From Mesodorylaimus sp. YZB2_4 (taxonomy: Eukaryota; Nematoda; Enoplea; Dorylaimida; Dorylaimidae), in assembly GCA_030248295.1 (NCBI GenBank), contig JASANH010001344.1, positions 1-64,000 of the forward strand: DNA of 64,000 nt, read 5' to 3'. The number at the start of each line of letters is the position of its first letter. The first letter of the stretch is position 1. The notes below the pieces were generated by a model. That model worked only from the letters and a program-made list of their open reading frames with translations. It was not told the origin of the DNA and did no database searches. The position numbers were made by a program, and so were the translations under genes. Shown here piece by piece: positions 10,835 to 23,100 of this stretch.

Positions 10835-13800
10835 TTACGGCACAATCACATCATCCCGCACAGCATTGGACAAAGGACCAGTTTGTTCTGACGATGTCTT
10901 TCTGCTGGCCCTCCCATCGTTAGCACTATCTGTATTCTCCTCTACCAAATTAGCCACCAAGGCGGGCTCCTCGACAGTCACTACCACAGGTTCAGCCCCA
11001 ATCACAGGTGCCGTTGGCGCCGATGGTGCTTCGTGGGTGGTCGATTCGATTTCCACAATTACAGGACCACTATAAGGTTGCGGTTTCGGGGCGTCTCTGG
11101 ATTTGGACCGACGTCTAGGCTGATCATTAGGTTTCGATTTGCGTCGCTCATCATGGAGATTAGATGGCACAGGTTTTGGGTGATTCGCTTGGGCCATAAA
11201 AGGACCCCCGGCTGGTCTTCGCAAGTCTTCATTATCTTTACGACGTTTCTTATTTTCTCCACCTGGACCTTGCGGTGGGGGAATGGACGGTACTGGTGGC
11301 AAGTTGGGATTACCGGATCGTTTCCTCGCTGATTCTTGGCCTGGTCTTTCTTCACTCTTTTTCCTCACTTTCATTTGTTTTTTGACATCGCTAAATCGCC
11401 GTGCACTCGATGGCCCTGGCTGTGGTTCTGTCGATGTGGACGGGCGTTGATCCTCTTCTATGATCAAACGCGTGCACGAATCCTTTTTTGGTAATGCAGC
11501 TGTCGCTGAAGGTTGAGCACCTGGTGTCAGTTCCTGGAGGCTAGTGACGTCAGGATTAGATGGACGCTTGCTGGGGCGAGCCTGGCCACCAATTATGTTC
11601 ACTTCGGCGAATGGGTCTCGGAATTTTGATCTGTTACGACGACGCCGACGCTCTTCTTTACGAGCTTCTTTTTCCAGAAGATATCGCTGTCGTTCAATTT
11701 GTCTGGCGAGGACGTTGGAGAACGTGACTGATAAGCACTGAAAAAATCGATGGCATTACAGTAGTAAGCTAACATCACCTTCGCAATGTGGCAGCTAACC
11801 ATAAGTAACCTTGGAGACACAGGTAAGTACACAGCACCCACCGATGCACTTCACCAGACGTAATACCATGGGTGAGTAAAAAGTACAAAAATTACCCCAG
11901 GCGGGGGTTGAACCAAGACTTTCATTCCTGTCAGCTATAAAATCCATATCTTACCACAGGCACGATGATAGCACCAATAATGGCCCCGATAATGACGGCA
12001 TTTCCCTCGAATAACCTTTGTAATGGCTGGAGACACCCATCCGTATAAACTGTATTTTGCAAATCCGTGATCTATAACGTTACAAAACGGCCTTGAAGTA
12101 ACTCGCCGAGCAACGGAGCCGTTTCCACTGTGACAAAAGTAAGCCACTTACAGATTTATCCTGTGCATGGAAGCCACATCTTGGATTGGTGACAACTGCC
12201 GTTGGAGTTTGTGGCAGTAAGTCCTCATTTTCAGCAATAACCGCGTCGGGTTGACTAGGCTTGGGGGCTCCAGTTACAGTCAGCACAGCAGTGGTCACTT
12301 TACAACACGAGGGTGGCACACCGCATTGTTCGGGAGTGGGGTTTGATGGTGAGCAATTGTACAACGGGTTGTTGTTCCAGTCTTTGTACCCTTGCGACGT
12401 GGCGCCGCAACAACCGAGCTAAAACAGATATGATCATTCGGCACGTAATCACTGCTCGCCAGAATCCGAAACAGGGTTGGTAAAGGAGCCCCTGAGATTT
12501 GTTGGGAAAGTTTTTATGAAAAGGATTGTTGATGTGGGAGGGGTGGGGGGTTCGACTGGCAATCGATACTCTGCACGGAGATAGTAGCTAGGAAGGTTTC
12601 AGCCATGAGTTGGCTACCCTAGGTTTTGGGGGTGCAGAAGTTCCATCGTTCACTCCCTCCAGTTACACGGACCCAGTCGTGTTACATTGAGAAATCTCGA
12701 CTCTGTTTTTGGAAAGCTACGAAACGCCACGATTTAACCAGGATTTTAACAAGTGAGACCCTCCTAACTTGGCATACGTTTCGGATACAGCTGGATGCAA
12801 CAACTTACATTCGACTGCAAATAATCCATCAGTTCACGCATATTATCATTTTCGTGATATTTGCTGACACCAGTTTGCAATAAACTTTGGATGCTTAAAC
12901 CGGTTTTCGTCTCCGAGTAGAATAACATGAAAACGACGAAGGCCAAAATGACCAAGCATATGTAGGCGAAGAATAAACAAAGTGAGAACTGAAAAGAATT
13001 GTTTAAATATTTACGTCAACAAATTTAAAATTGGCTTGGGCTAAGGATAAACCAGAATTTGAAAAGTGATAGGCGAAACTAATAACTTATTCAAAGTCAA
13101 TGGGGCATAAAACTGATTCACACCCTCGTCCTGACAGGAATAGTCAGCATACCAATTTCAACATGCACACATTTTCGCGTAACGCTCCCGTGCATCCGAG
13201 GAAGGCGATCAAAAATATAATACAGCCGCATACGATCAACAAAATTGACGGATTTAAAAAGAAGTCTATGGCCTCGAAAACGGCCCGAACGTCTTTGGCG
13301 TATAAATATGCACCGAGGATTGTGCATGCGATACCACAGATCTGAAAAGTGAGCCAAGTAAAGTTTGACATATCTACTGCATGAAGGCACCGCGTTTTAC
13401 GAGTAAGCATAGGGAGCTAATCTGTGAACTCTCCATGCGGGCTGCTGTAGTTTCAGATATGCAGGTTGATTTTATGTTATTTTTTATTCATAAACTATAA
13501 TGCCATGGTCACACGTGCAATGGGCGTGAACTAGTGACTCACGTAATCATGCATGTTATCATCAATCATGCTCACTCCCTTCATTACCCCAAAAACCTAC
13601 TGCAAAGGTCTTTTACTTCAAAAAGTCATAAGTGACCAGCGGGAAATCCAAATTTTGCGTTATATGACACCTGTTAAATTGGCGACAGTATATTTGTGTG
13701 TCAGCACATGAGTCTCTAAAGCATTTGCTCTGCCCTGTATATGATCAGAACGCATTCATTTCTGCCCTGTTCGTTTTGGTCTCGAGTCAAGTCAGGTTAG

Positions 13801-16357
13801 GCATTGGCGAAGAGACCCCCCTTTCCGCGCAGGCCACCAAACATCGCCTGTTCACCACCAGCCAATCACTATTTCATCAGGCCTCTCATTACACCACCTC
13901 GGGCCATTCTCACGTCAAAATATTCCCGCACGTATTCTTTGCATCAGAAACGAGAAAATAAAAATGTGTACGAATCGTCGCGCTCTGATTTATGCCCTTT
14001 TTTATAGGCCTGATGTGTTTTTTAGTGGGGCACATCCCCTTTTAGTTTTCCATTTACGGCATTGATTGATGAGAATATTCGAAAACAAAGGGTCAGGAAT
14101 CGTTGATGGGGAAAGCAGGAAAAAAGTTCCCGAATTAATGATTGATTCGTGCGAGTAATTGGGTTTCGGCACAGATTACATAACATGCGTGTTTTAAAAA
14201 ATCAACACGATGTTGAGAGGTAAGCATGTCAACGTCACTACAAACAGTTTCCAAGTTCTAGTAGGTAATCGTTTAGACCATTTCACAAACCCCGCACAAC
14301 ACAAAATTTGAATTTCCCGCTCTGTGAGTTGCTCATGACAGTTTTGCAGGGATAAAAGGTCTTTTACTTCAGAGTGTCATAAGTGACCAGCGGGAAATTC
14401 AAACTTTACGTTATACGACAACTGTTAAATGGGCTACAGTATATTTGTGGCAATTCGAAACAGCACATGGTACACTGAATGAAAGTTCTGTAGCTATAAA
14501 AGTCGAAAGAAATTAATAATACATAATTGTTTAGCACTGATTTGTTCCAAAGTACATTGCTAAGGGGCCTGTATATTCGATCGCACTATTCTGTGCAGAA
14601 CGTTGTTGCAAGTTTCTTAAAAACTCAGTTTCCCTCATCCACCCACAGTAGTGACCACAACAGAAAGGAATAACCCCTAAACAGTAAAACTGGGTGCAAA
14701 CACACATGTCAAATTTAGATTACTTTTTCCAGTAGACCCACTTTTGGAAAACATTTCTAGACGGGGCGCGAAGGCACACAGAAACCCTGCTGACAATGAG
14801 TATGCCACCTATATTGCACAATAAAAGACACAACGGAAAGGGTATAGGGGTGGGCGAAAAATGTAGTTTTCGGTTGATGACTTGAGTCATACTTGGCAAT
14901 TCACAATTTGGGCAAAAAGATCAAAACCTTACAATCTTGTTTTCGGTTCTTTCGGACAAGTTAGCCTTAACCATCTAATCAGTGCCAACAATAGTTATTT
15001 ATTTACAGTGTTTCAGTGAAAGCTAACAAAATACAATGGTAACAGTTACTTATTCTGACATCATTGACAGTAATATAGAGTTCCAGACTGAGGTACCTCT
15101 ATGGTTTCCAGATACAAGACAAATCTCAAGCTTCGGACTACAGTATTGCATGTAGATCTGACAAAATCAATGCGCAAAAATCGTCAAGTCTTTGAATTTT
15201 GTCAAGTATGGCAAAGTATTACTAGTGTAACATGCCTGTATGGGAGCATAGGTATGCCATAAACATGCTTCCTGGAAAAAAACAGCTACCACAAAATGTT
15301 ATTTTAATACTCTGCATAAATTAGCGAAAGGTCGCACGCCAGTTTTTAAATTTTGCCTCACTGCCACAATCAGCGTTGAATTTCATTTTCTTTGCTTTTC
15401 CTGTTTCGTATATTCCTTCGCCACCTGTTGAGTAAGTAATACAGCGATATAGCCACTACAGTTACGATGACAATGCAACACTAACTGTACGGGTGCATTC
15501 TATATGCAAGTGAAAATATCTGTTTCCTGTAATATCTCTTATTTCTTTGCCCGAATTTCGACTGGTTCAAATGGACAGTTTTAATCAGACAATATCGAGA
15601 GCACTAATGCTTATGATTATGTTATCAAGTGAAATCTACTGTACTTATAGACCGCATCCTTGTTGTTCACGCTACAGAATGACGAAATGGATTGAAATAA
15701 TATAGATATAAACATAGAATAAATAAAGGAGAAATGATGAATTTATACATCAGTATATTTTAAATATATATGCAACGCTTTCAGGGTTTTACCCAGCAGC
15801 GTCTGAATACAGCAGAGAACACGCTCCTTTAGCGAATAACGAGGAGAAGGACATTCCCAAAAGCCTGTAGTTTTCAAACTGGATCTATTATTGGTAAAAA
15901 GGCTTCCTGATGCTTTTGCATCGAGCATATTTTGTCACTTTCATGATATTTTTTAAAGCGTAGCTTCAGGTATTTGCTGTGGAAGCCTATATCTGCGTTT
16001 CCTTGGTGGGCAAAATGAGGAGACAAAGATTCACATTAGCGCCATCAGCGGTGACAAAAAAGTAGGTTTTGTTCCTGCACCGCGTTTCAGCCTTGTGAGA
16101 CAAGATTTCTGTGATAAAGCAAATGGCTTTAGTTTAAACATGCATTCAAAACATGTTAAAGTATGACTTACCCAAAAAATGAAATTGACGATGAATAATA
16201 AGTATTTCAAACAAGCACTGATTTCTTGCCTCGGTTCCACGATATATCGTCGATATTTGCGATACCTGGCCCTCATCTTCTCACCAGTGCCAACGTGGCC
16301 AGTGTCAGTCCGCCTCCCTGCATTGGTCCCATTGGCAGCACTGTCTCCGGTGGCCAT
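10835..16357 (-). CDS. TspanC8-type tetraspanin with very long C-terminal tail
   Basis: Six exons join in phase 0: 16357-16172, 13341-13153, 12988-12809, 12418-12152, 12071-11955 and 11737-10835 (613 residues). Exon 1 carries an N-tail and the start of TM1 (ISACLKYLLFIVNF). Exon 2 completes TM1, gives TM2 and ends in the hallmark G-C-T-G-A-L-R-E-N-x-C. Exon 3 is TM3. Exon 4 opens the large extracellular loop with L-G-C-C-G, then G-Y-K-D-W and C-G-V-P-P-S-C-C. Exon 5 has Y-T-D-G-C and begins TM4. The loop has exactly eight cysteines, the TspanC8 mark (TSPAN5/14/17/33; C. elegans TSP-12/TSP-14), which as a family chaperone ADAM10. Exon 6 ends TM4 and adds about 285 residues of basic, Pro-rich tail. 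Typical tetraspanins are 250-300 residues. The frame stays open upstream of the chosen ATG to about 17188 without another ATG, so an alternative longer N-terminus is possible. Intron 1 (2.8 kb) holds family G repeats. Confidence 0.9.
13595..13712 (+). repeat. Family G repeat inside tetraspanin intron 1, copy 1
   Basis: It shares AAAGGTCTTTTACTTCA, GTCATAAGTGACCAGCGGGAAAT and GACAGTATATTTGTG with 14353-14465. Shorter relatives with the GGGAAATTCAAACTTTGCGT word occur near 21085, 21315 and 24855. Confidence 0.6.
14293..14465 (+). repeat. Family G repeat, copy 2 with inverted partner
   Basis: 14353-14465 is a direct copy of 13595-13712. Just upstream, 14293-14345 carries the reverse-oriented word AAATTTGAATTTCCCGC...TCATGACAGTTTTG, so the two halves can fold back on each other. 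This is the layout of a small non-autonomous foldback or MITE element. Confidence 0.5.
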
Positions 16358-17188
16358 CACGAGTGAACGACGGGCAAGGGCAGGAATATCTTCCAAACTG
16401 TAATCTTGGTCGTCCTGGTCCGAATCGTCGTCGATTCGTTGCCTAAGTGTGGCTTGAGGCGTGGATTCAGTGCTGGTCGAAATGACGCTGGGATCTAGGC
16501 CAATTACGCATTTAATTAAATCAACTCGTCGGGGTAAAGTGAAATCGCTCCCACGTTTCTTTTTTCTCAAAGATGAAACTGTGCCAGTTGAATAATTTTT
16601 GTACCTACTATTATGAACAATATTTGGTGTCCAAGTGTAACCTCGAATCCTGACTCTTTTCAAATGTGAATATAAACGTTGCGCCGATCGACCTAGGCCG
16701 TGAATAAGTTGAGATATGCTCAGTCTTCTCCTCCTCCAACACGATGACGAGGAGGTGGGGGCAGTCGACGACGACGACACTATGCTCGCCCAAGCGTAGC
16801 CTATACGACGACGAACGGACCGCGTCCAGGTAGCGTTCGAGCCGAGACGACGTAATAAATTCAATGAACCGCGTTGAAGTCGCTGAGAAAAGAAAAAAGA
16901 CAAGTTTTGAATATGGGAAAGCGAGTTCTCAAAATCAGATATTGAGTGGAGTGGGAAAAGAGGACGCGCACATTTTGAGTCTAATAAACGAAGAGTGGAT
17001 GGAGAATTTCGACTATGAGAAAAGAATACAGTACTCGCAAGAATTCGAGAATTCTTAAAGGTGCGAGCAAAACTGATTAAGATCGCGGCTATTATCAGCG
17101 CGAATGAGGAAATTTTTAAAATAACGAAGATTTGAAATCTGAACCACGAGTACGAGATTTCAGTGCTGTAGGATATGACTCTGAACAA

Positions 17189-20100
17189 GTAAAGTCTGGG
17201 CAGGATCCTATTTTATCCTGTCTGTCGGCTGGCTACTTTTGATGTAAGTTAAATGGACAAATCGAGACACTGACGACCCACATTTTACCCAGTCCACCCC
17301 ACAAATCTCTTTCCTTTACAGAAAACTACTGTGCGCAGACAAAACATTGGCTCGCGACTCCGGCCACTTCCTCAACTATCGCCTAAATACCACGGGCGTA
17401 ACCTTGGCCACAAGCCGTACCAGCCACGTGTGCGCGTCCAACATCCAAAGGGAAGGTCGCAATGATCACGCACACCCAGCCCCCAGTCCTAGAGACAGTG
17501 AAAAAGCAAATATAGAAAAAGTAAATAAACAAAATGTGCGAGCATAGACCAACCCGATGGCTGACAGGTAGCGAGCCGAGGCAGGGCTCGAGAGTCGATT
17601 AGATAAACAGTACCAATGAAAAATAGACCAAGGCTTAGCCTACTTCGAGCTCGGATTGCGTGGCTAGGAAATCAAAAACGGTCCATTTCCATTCCCTATG
17701 CTTAACTGGCACAATATCACCACTAAATATTACGCTTGCAAACTGAAAATTCAGTGCAGTGATGTGAAAATTTCTAAAAGGTAATGAAACGGTTTGGAGC
17801 AAAATCCAAGTTCAGGCAGTAATAACATCCGCCAGAAATGAGACAAAGCACGCTCGTCTTCTATAGAGCGCGTAGAGGCCGGGCCAGCGACGCTTCGTTT
17901 ACTAAATAAGGAAACCTAAACCTTTCATTCGTCATTACTTCTTATCTTAGTAATGACTAGTCTAAACTTTTATGGCTCACCGACCGCGTCATATGATCAT
18001 AAGACAGCAGGGACGAGGTGAGTCAAAAATAGACAATAGGTGCATGGCGTAGTCGTCAGACCAGACGTCCTTGAGACTCACACTACAGGCAGGCTTGAAG
18101 GCGAATTTAGAAAAAAAATTTTCACTTCAAACAGCATTTGCCTTGTTGGTTGCGTTGAGGCAGAAGGGAAGAACGATTTTAATGCATTCTCTGATGTGCA
18201 ATATTAGTGCTCAAACTGGTTTTCACACGGTGACATTGAAAACGTGCTTTCAAAGTAGGGGATGACATATGGCGGACTGAGGGTGCAGTCGGGCAAAGGA
18301 TATTTGTCCTTGAACAATATTCAAGGTAGTCGAAAATGAGTTGAAATTTTCTTGAATCCATCGACGATTTCATTGCGAATCAGGGATGAGGGTAATATTC
18401 TTGCGTGTACCCCTCCCGCCGCCTAGTCAACATAACCTGGGCAAGTGGTGAGGATTACTCAACCACGCGCCAACTAAAGGGCGCGCCGTCCAGTACCTCG
18501 GCCGAGGCTGTGATTGAGGAAATTGTACGCACCAGCCTCTCCGTTCATGCAAAACATGAATGCCATCCATGCTCAATGGTACTAGGAGGAGGAGGGTGCA
18601 GTTGCGGGTCGCACAATCATAAAAATTTAATTACCAAACATACACAGTCGTGCGCGACCATCTGGCTGGGGCGACTGGTGACAGGAAGCGAAGGGAAAGA
18701 AAATGGAGAGCGCGGCAATTAGAGGAGGGCACCTGCTGCCCATTTGCAGCGCTGGGGGGGGGGGGGGGGTAAATACGGAAGCTAAATGGAGAGGGAGAAA
18801 GGCATTGATTTGGGAAAGGGTGTGTACAAGGTCACAGGCTATGAAGGACACTCATTTCAGAGAGAAAATACACTGATAATGATTTTCAACTGGGTTAGGA
18901 CACGAGTGTTTATCGTCTCATTTTTGCCAAGACAAGACTCATTATCAAGACGTTGTCATTATAACGTCTTGACAATTTTTCACCAGCTTTTTATATCTTT
19001 TTTAGAAATCTCATGATAGAGCAACTGAAAATCGATGAATTCAAGCGCCCAAATTTGAATTCCCGCCCCACAAAAACAATTAGGCGTCAAAATTTGAATT
19101 CAGCTGCACCAGAAAGCCTGTTCACACCTATTTTCTGTGAATATGCTCATTTAGTATCCCCTCATATTAAAAAACCCATTCGGCCTGACAAATTTACCAC
19201 CCAACAGTTTTGCACAGTAGTACAGTAGCTCCAATGAAAGACCCTAAATGACTTGTGTTTTCGATGAAGGAGAGGGTAACCAAGGCCAAAAACTATCATG
19301 CGATAATTTTTTGTGAATTCCGCGTTTTGAAAAGATATCCGCGCTGATTTTGAAAAAAATCAGTTTTTTGGTAACTTTACTGAGTTGAAAATATTTTTTC
19401 CTCAGATAACCTCGCTACCTCTACCCATTTCAAGTAATGATCTTCCTGGGCATTTTTGACTTGCTTTGTCAGCTAGTCAATAATGACTACTCTACTGGTC
19501 TGATAAACTTTTCTATTGCATTCTCCCTTCAAATATTTTCTGCCTAGAGTTGGATGTAAATATAAAATTCTAGGAAGGATTTTAAGGATAAGTTTCATTT
19601 TTGTTTCAAAAGTATACTGTACTGGCAATATGAATACAGCATCTGCGGTCACATGGCCCTCTTGGCCACTCAGAATCTGATCGAAAGCCTTGTACGCACT
19701 ACTCGCCAGATTATGAATGAAATTATGACATGTGATATCATGGCACAAAAAGTTTGCGCATGGGTATATACTTTGCATGAGCAGTATTAGACAATGACCA
19801 CGTTTTACCAACACTTCGTTTTGAACTTGCATTGTTTCCAGCATCATTGTTCTCCAGCTTGTAACAACGAAGTGCGTGACTTTATTGTCAAACAAGGTTT
19901 CTTACTGTTTGGTTGAAATGCCAAAGCCAACACAAATTTTAGAAACATTTGTTATGTAAATGGAGAAAGAAACAGTATGTTTGTGCGATGAGATTTTAAG
20001 AGCTCTTTATGCTTCCTCTGCCAAATTGCGCAGATTTTGATTCACGAATATGAATACATATTCTCGGTTCAAGAAGTGACAAGTAAATGGTTTTAGAAGC

Positions 20101-23100
20101 CTTTCCTTTGACGGGAGTCGAACCCTCTTGCTAGATAATTCCCCCTGAGCCTGCTAGTACCCCCCTTCGCCCCCCCCCCCCCATAGGCATGAGGAGCACC
20201 CTTCTGGCAGGTCTGGCCACTTCCTGTAGTATTGCACTGATAAACACATGGGTGTCAAAAAGCAGGAGCTGGTACTCCCACACACAGGACACAGGACTCC
20301 TTCGTCTTTCTTCTTCACACACACGTGATGCAGGGATGGCAGCCCATTGGTACCAGATGCTAGTGTGAATAATTTTCTGGACATCGCAGTGTCACCGATA
20401 AGACCTTGATGCATGCGACTATCACTCTAATGTGGACGTTCTTATTAGCTTTTTTGCAAGAATCCCGCAAGTCATGTATTTTATCGGATCAGTGTCTTGT
20501 AAGTAATATTGAGGACTCCAAGCAAAGGTCCATACTGTCAATTGATCTGAGGATCTTTCTTTACAAAATCACAAACTGCTGGCAGATTTGTCAAACATTG
20601 CCAAGCAGTGTCTTTCAGGAACTGTTATGATTCACGTCTCTCCCTTGCGGACAGCGCAAAAAACTCCATCAGATATAAACAGATCAACCACGGTGATGCT
20701 GCGTTATTCAGAAGCGTGTTGAGGTGTTAGCTAAAACTAACCTGAACCGCAGCAGGCAAAGCCCAAAATGGCTTAAACGAAACACGCGCCTGCTTGCCTG
20801 AGGGCTTTCTGTATCGATCATAGTGGCAGTTTAACGCCTTCCGAGGATCTAGGATGTCAAGAAATCCAAGATGGTCATTTACAGTTTTCCATAAACGGAG
20901 TGGGAGGGTGTTCTTCTGCGAGACAGGCCAGCAAATAGGTGGAACGTGGAGTGACGAAAGTTGAACGGGGATTGGTCCCAAGGGTGTGAAATGGGTAGCA
21001 TTACATCTGGCAGGTCCGCCCACTTCCCGTCATATTGCACTGATAAAACATGGGTGTCAAAAAGCAGGATCATTATACAGATCTTAAACAACGCAATATT
21101 TGAATTTCCCACTGCAAGCCGCTTATGACAGTTCTAATTTATGGCAAGTTCCTCACTTCAAAGCTTGTATACGCGTCCCGCTCTGCAGCGTTTTTATATT
21201 CTAGTAACTTTTTGAAAAGCCGAGAATCAGGGAAACTGTCAGCAGAAAATTTGTCATTACGACTAGCGCACAGTACGGGACTTCTTATCTATCGAAAACT
21301 TTCATCAGCTGGTTGCAGCAGGAAATTAAAATTTTGCGTTGTACATTACAGTTCTTGTGAAATCGTCTATATAACACAGGACTCCCTCATCTTTCGTCTT
21401 CGAACACACGCAATGCAGGGATGGCAGGCCCACCGGCACGAAAGCTCCTCAATCTTGCCCCATTTTAGTGGTCAAGAAGCTCATCTGTTGTACATCGTTT
21501 TTTCACTTACCTTAGCCATCTTCGTTTCCCGCTCAAATACAGCCGCATTTTAAAGATAAAACCAACTTTTTCAAATCAAAGTCAAAAATAAAATGAATCA
21601 ATCAAAAATCGAAGCATAAAAAGCGGGACATTCGAGAAGAAATAATTGAAATAACCAATCCAAGGAGACCAGATGCTGCTTTTGAAATAGGAAAAGTAGA
21701 ATTAAGACAAAACCTGCTCATATCTTTCGTCGAGTCTTTTTTTAGTACATGACAGCAGCGACTATAGCACAGTATTGTACAGGACCATCTCCTCCGCGAC
21801 CCGCCCACGCGCGCACCTGGACCAAGGACAAATAACCCGTTCTACCTGTTGGCGCAGAAGATGGGTAACATCTAGATTGCACAATAGATTCTATCTCTTT
21901 CTAAAACCATAAAAGTTCTTTAGAAATTTTGTGACGAAAGTAAGACGCAATCCAGTCCGTGCCAAGCCTCTTCTCTGGTTGCCACTTCGATGCCACAGGC
22001 CATGTAAACGACAACAGAATGGCCACTTTTTTGGCTTCGATTCAGTCAAATGTTCTCCAGGAGCAGTAGAAATTTGGAACTTGTCGCACTTCTTGCTCGC
22101 GCTCACATAAACAGGTGGCGAGAGAAAGAGGCTTGGAGTGTGCAAAGTGTAGTTTGGAACTAGATTTACGGCCTTGTGCAAATACGCACTAGAAGGCAGC
22201 TGATTGAGGTAAAATTGATGCAGAAGGGGAGGGAAAAGAAATGCGACTAGTGTACATTTGGTTATCTTATTCATAAAAGGGGTAATTTAGTAATTTATGA
22301 CAGAATGTTACAAGCTCAACGTGAAAGACACAGTTTCGTTTTTGAGTGATGGGAGGTGCGAAGTGAGACTTTGACATTTTGCAGCAGAATGAAGTTAGAA
22401 TCAAGGAAATACTGACCGAACTAATCTGACGATCTGGGATGACCTTGAGTTTCAAGACAAATCATCTGACCCAAACTCAAAGATTATGTACTGCATCTAT
22501 TCGTTCTGGCCTTTTTCCATGTTCGCTTCAATCTTTTTGAGAAAATCTCCAGCAGTTTAATGGACCAGACGCTTGAAAAAATTTTGAGCGGTTTGCTCTT
22601 GCTTAATCTTATTGCCTAATTTTCAAATTTACCAAGGGAATTAATTTTAAGAAAAAAATTTACAGAGCATTCGGGCGAACAAGCTCCCTCAAACTTGGTG
22701 ATTTCACTCTTGAAATTAAACCTCAAAACACTGTAGCGGCTCGACTGGCAATCGATACGATGAGTATGCGGCTGGTAGCGTCACCCGTCACAGTGATGTT
22801 TTAGCCCTGACTAGGTCGGAAGACTAGGTTAGCTGCCGTGTGTTGTGGCGCTATGCAGAGCTCACTTCCTTCTGTAGTGCGGAACCGGTCGTATTACACC
22901 TTGCAGTGCATGGAACTTACTTGTTGAGCTGTCTGAGCCTGTCCATTTAATAAATCATTGCAGTGAGTCCATGGACTTGATCATAGCATATACTGCAGCA
23001 GTAAATTACCCTGCACTACTCAAGGAAAATATTTCTGATGCGCGAGAAAAACGAATTAAAAACCCAGCTGAGAATTGAACCCAGGTCTGTGAACTATGCG

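Noticed and set aside
10835..11355. Overlapping plus-strand and alternative minus-strand frames in the tetraspanin tail exon
   Set aside because: Shadows of the phase-consistent tail frame that continues directly from TM4.
19473..19895. 140-codon minus-strand open frame, considered as a transposase remnant
   Set aside because: No motif of any transposase family could be pointed to, and no splice or start context supports it.
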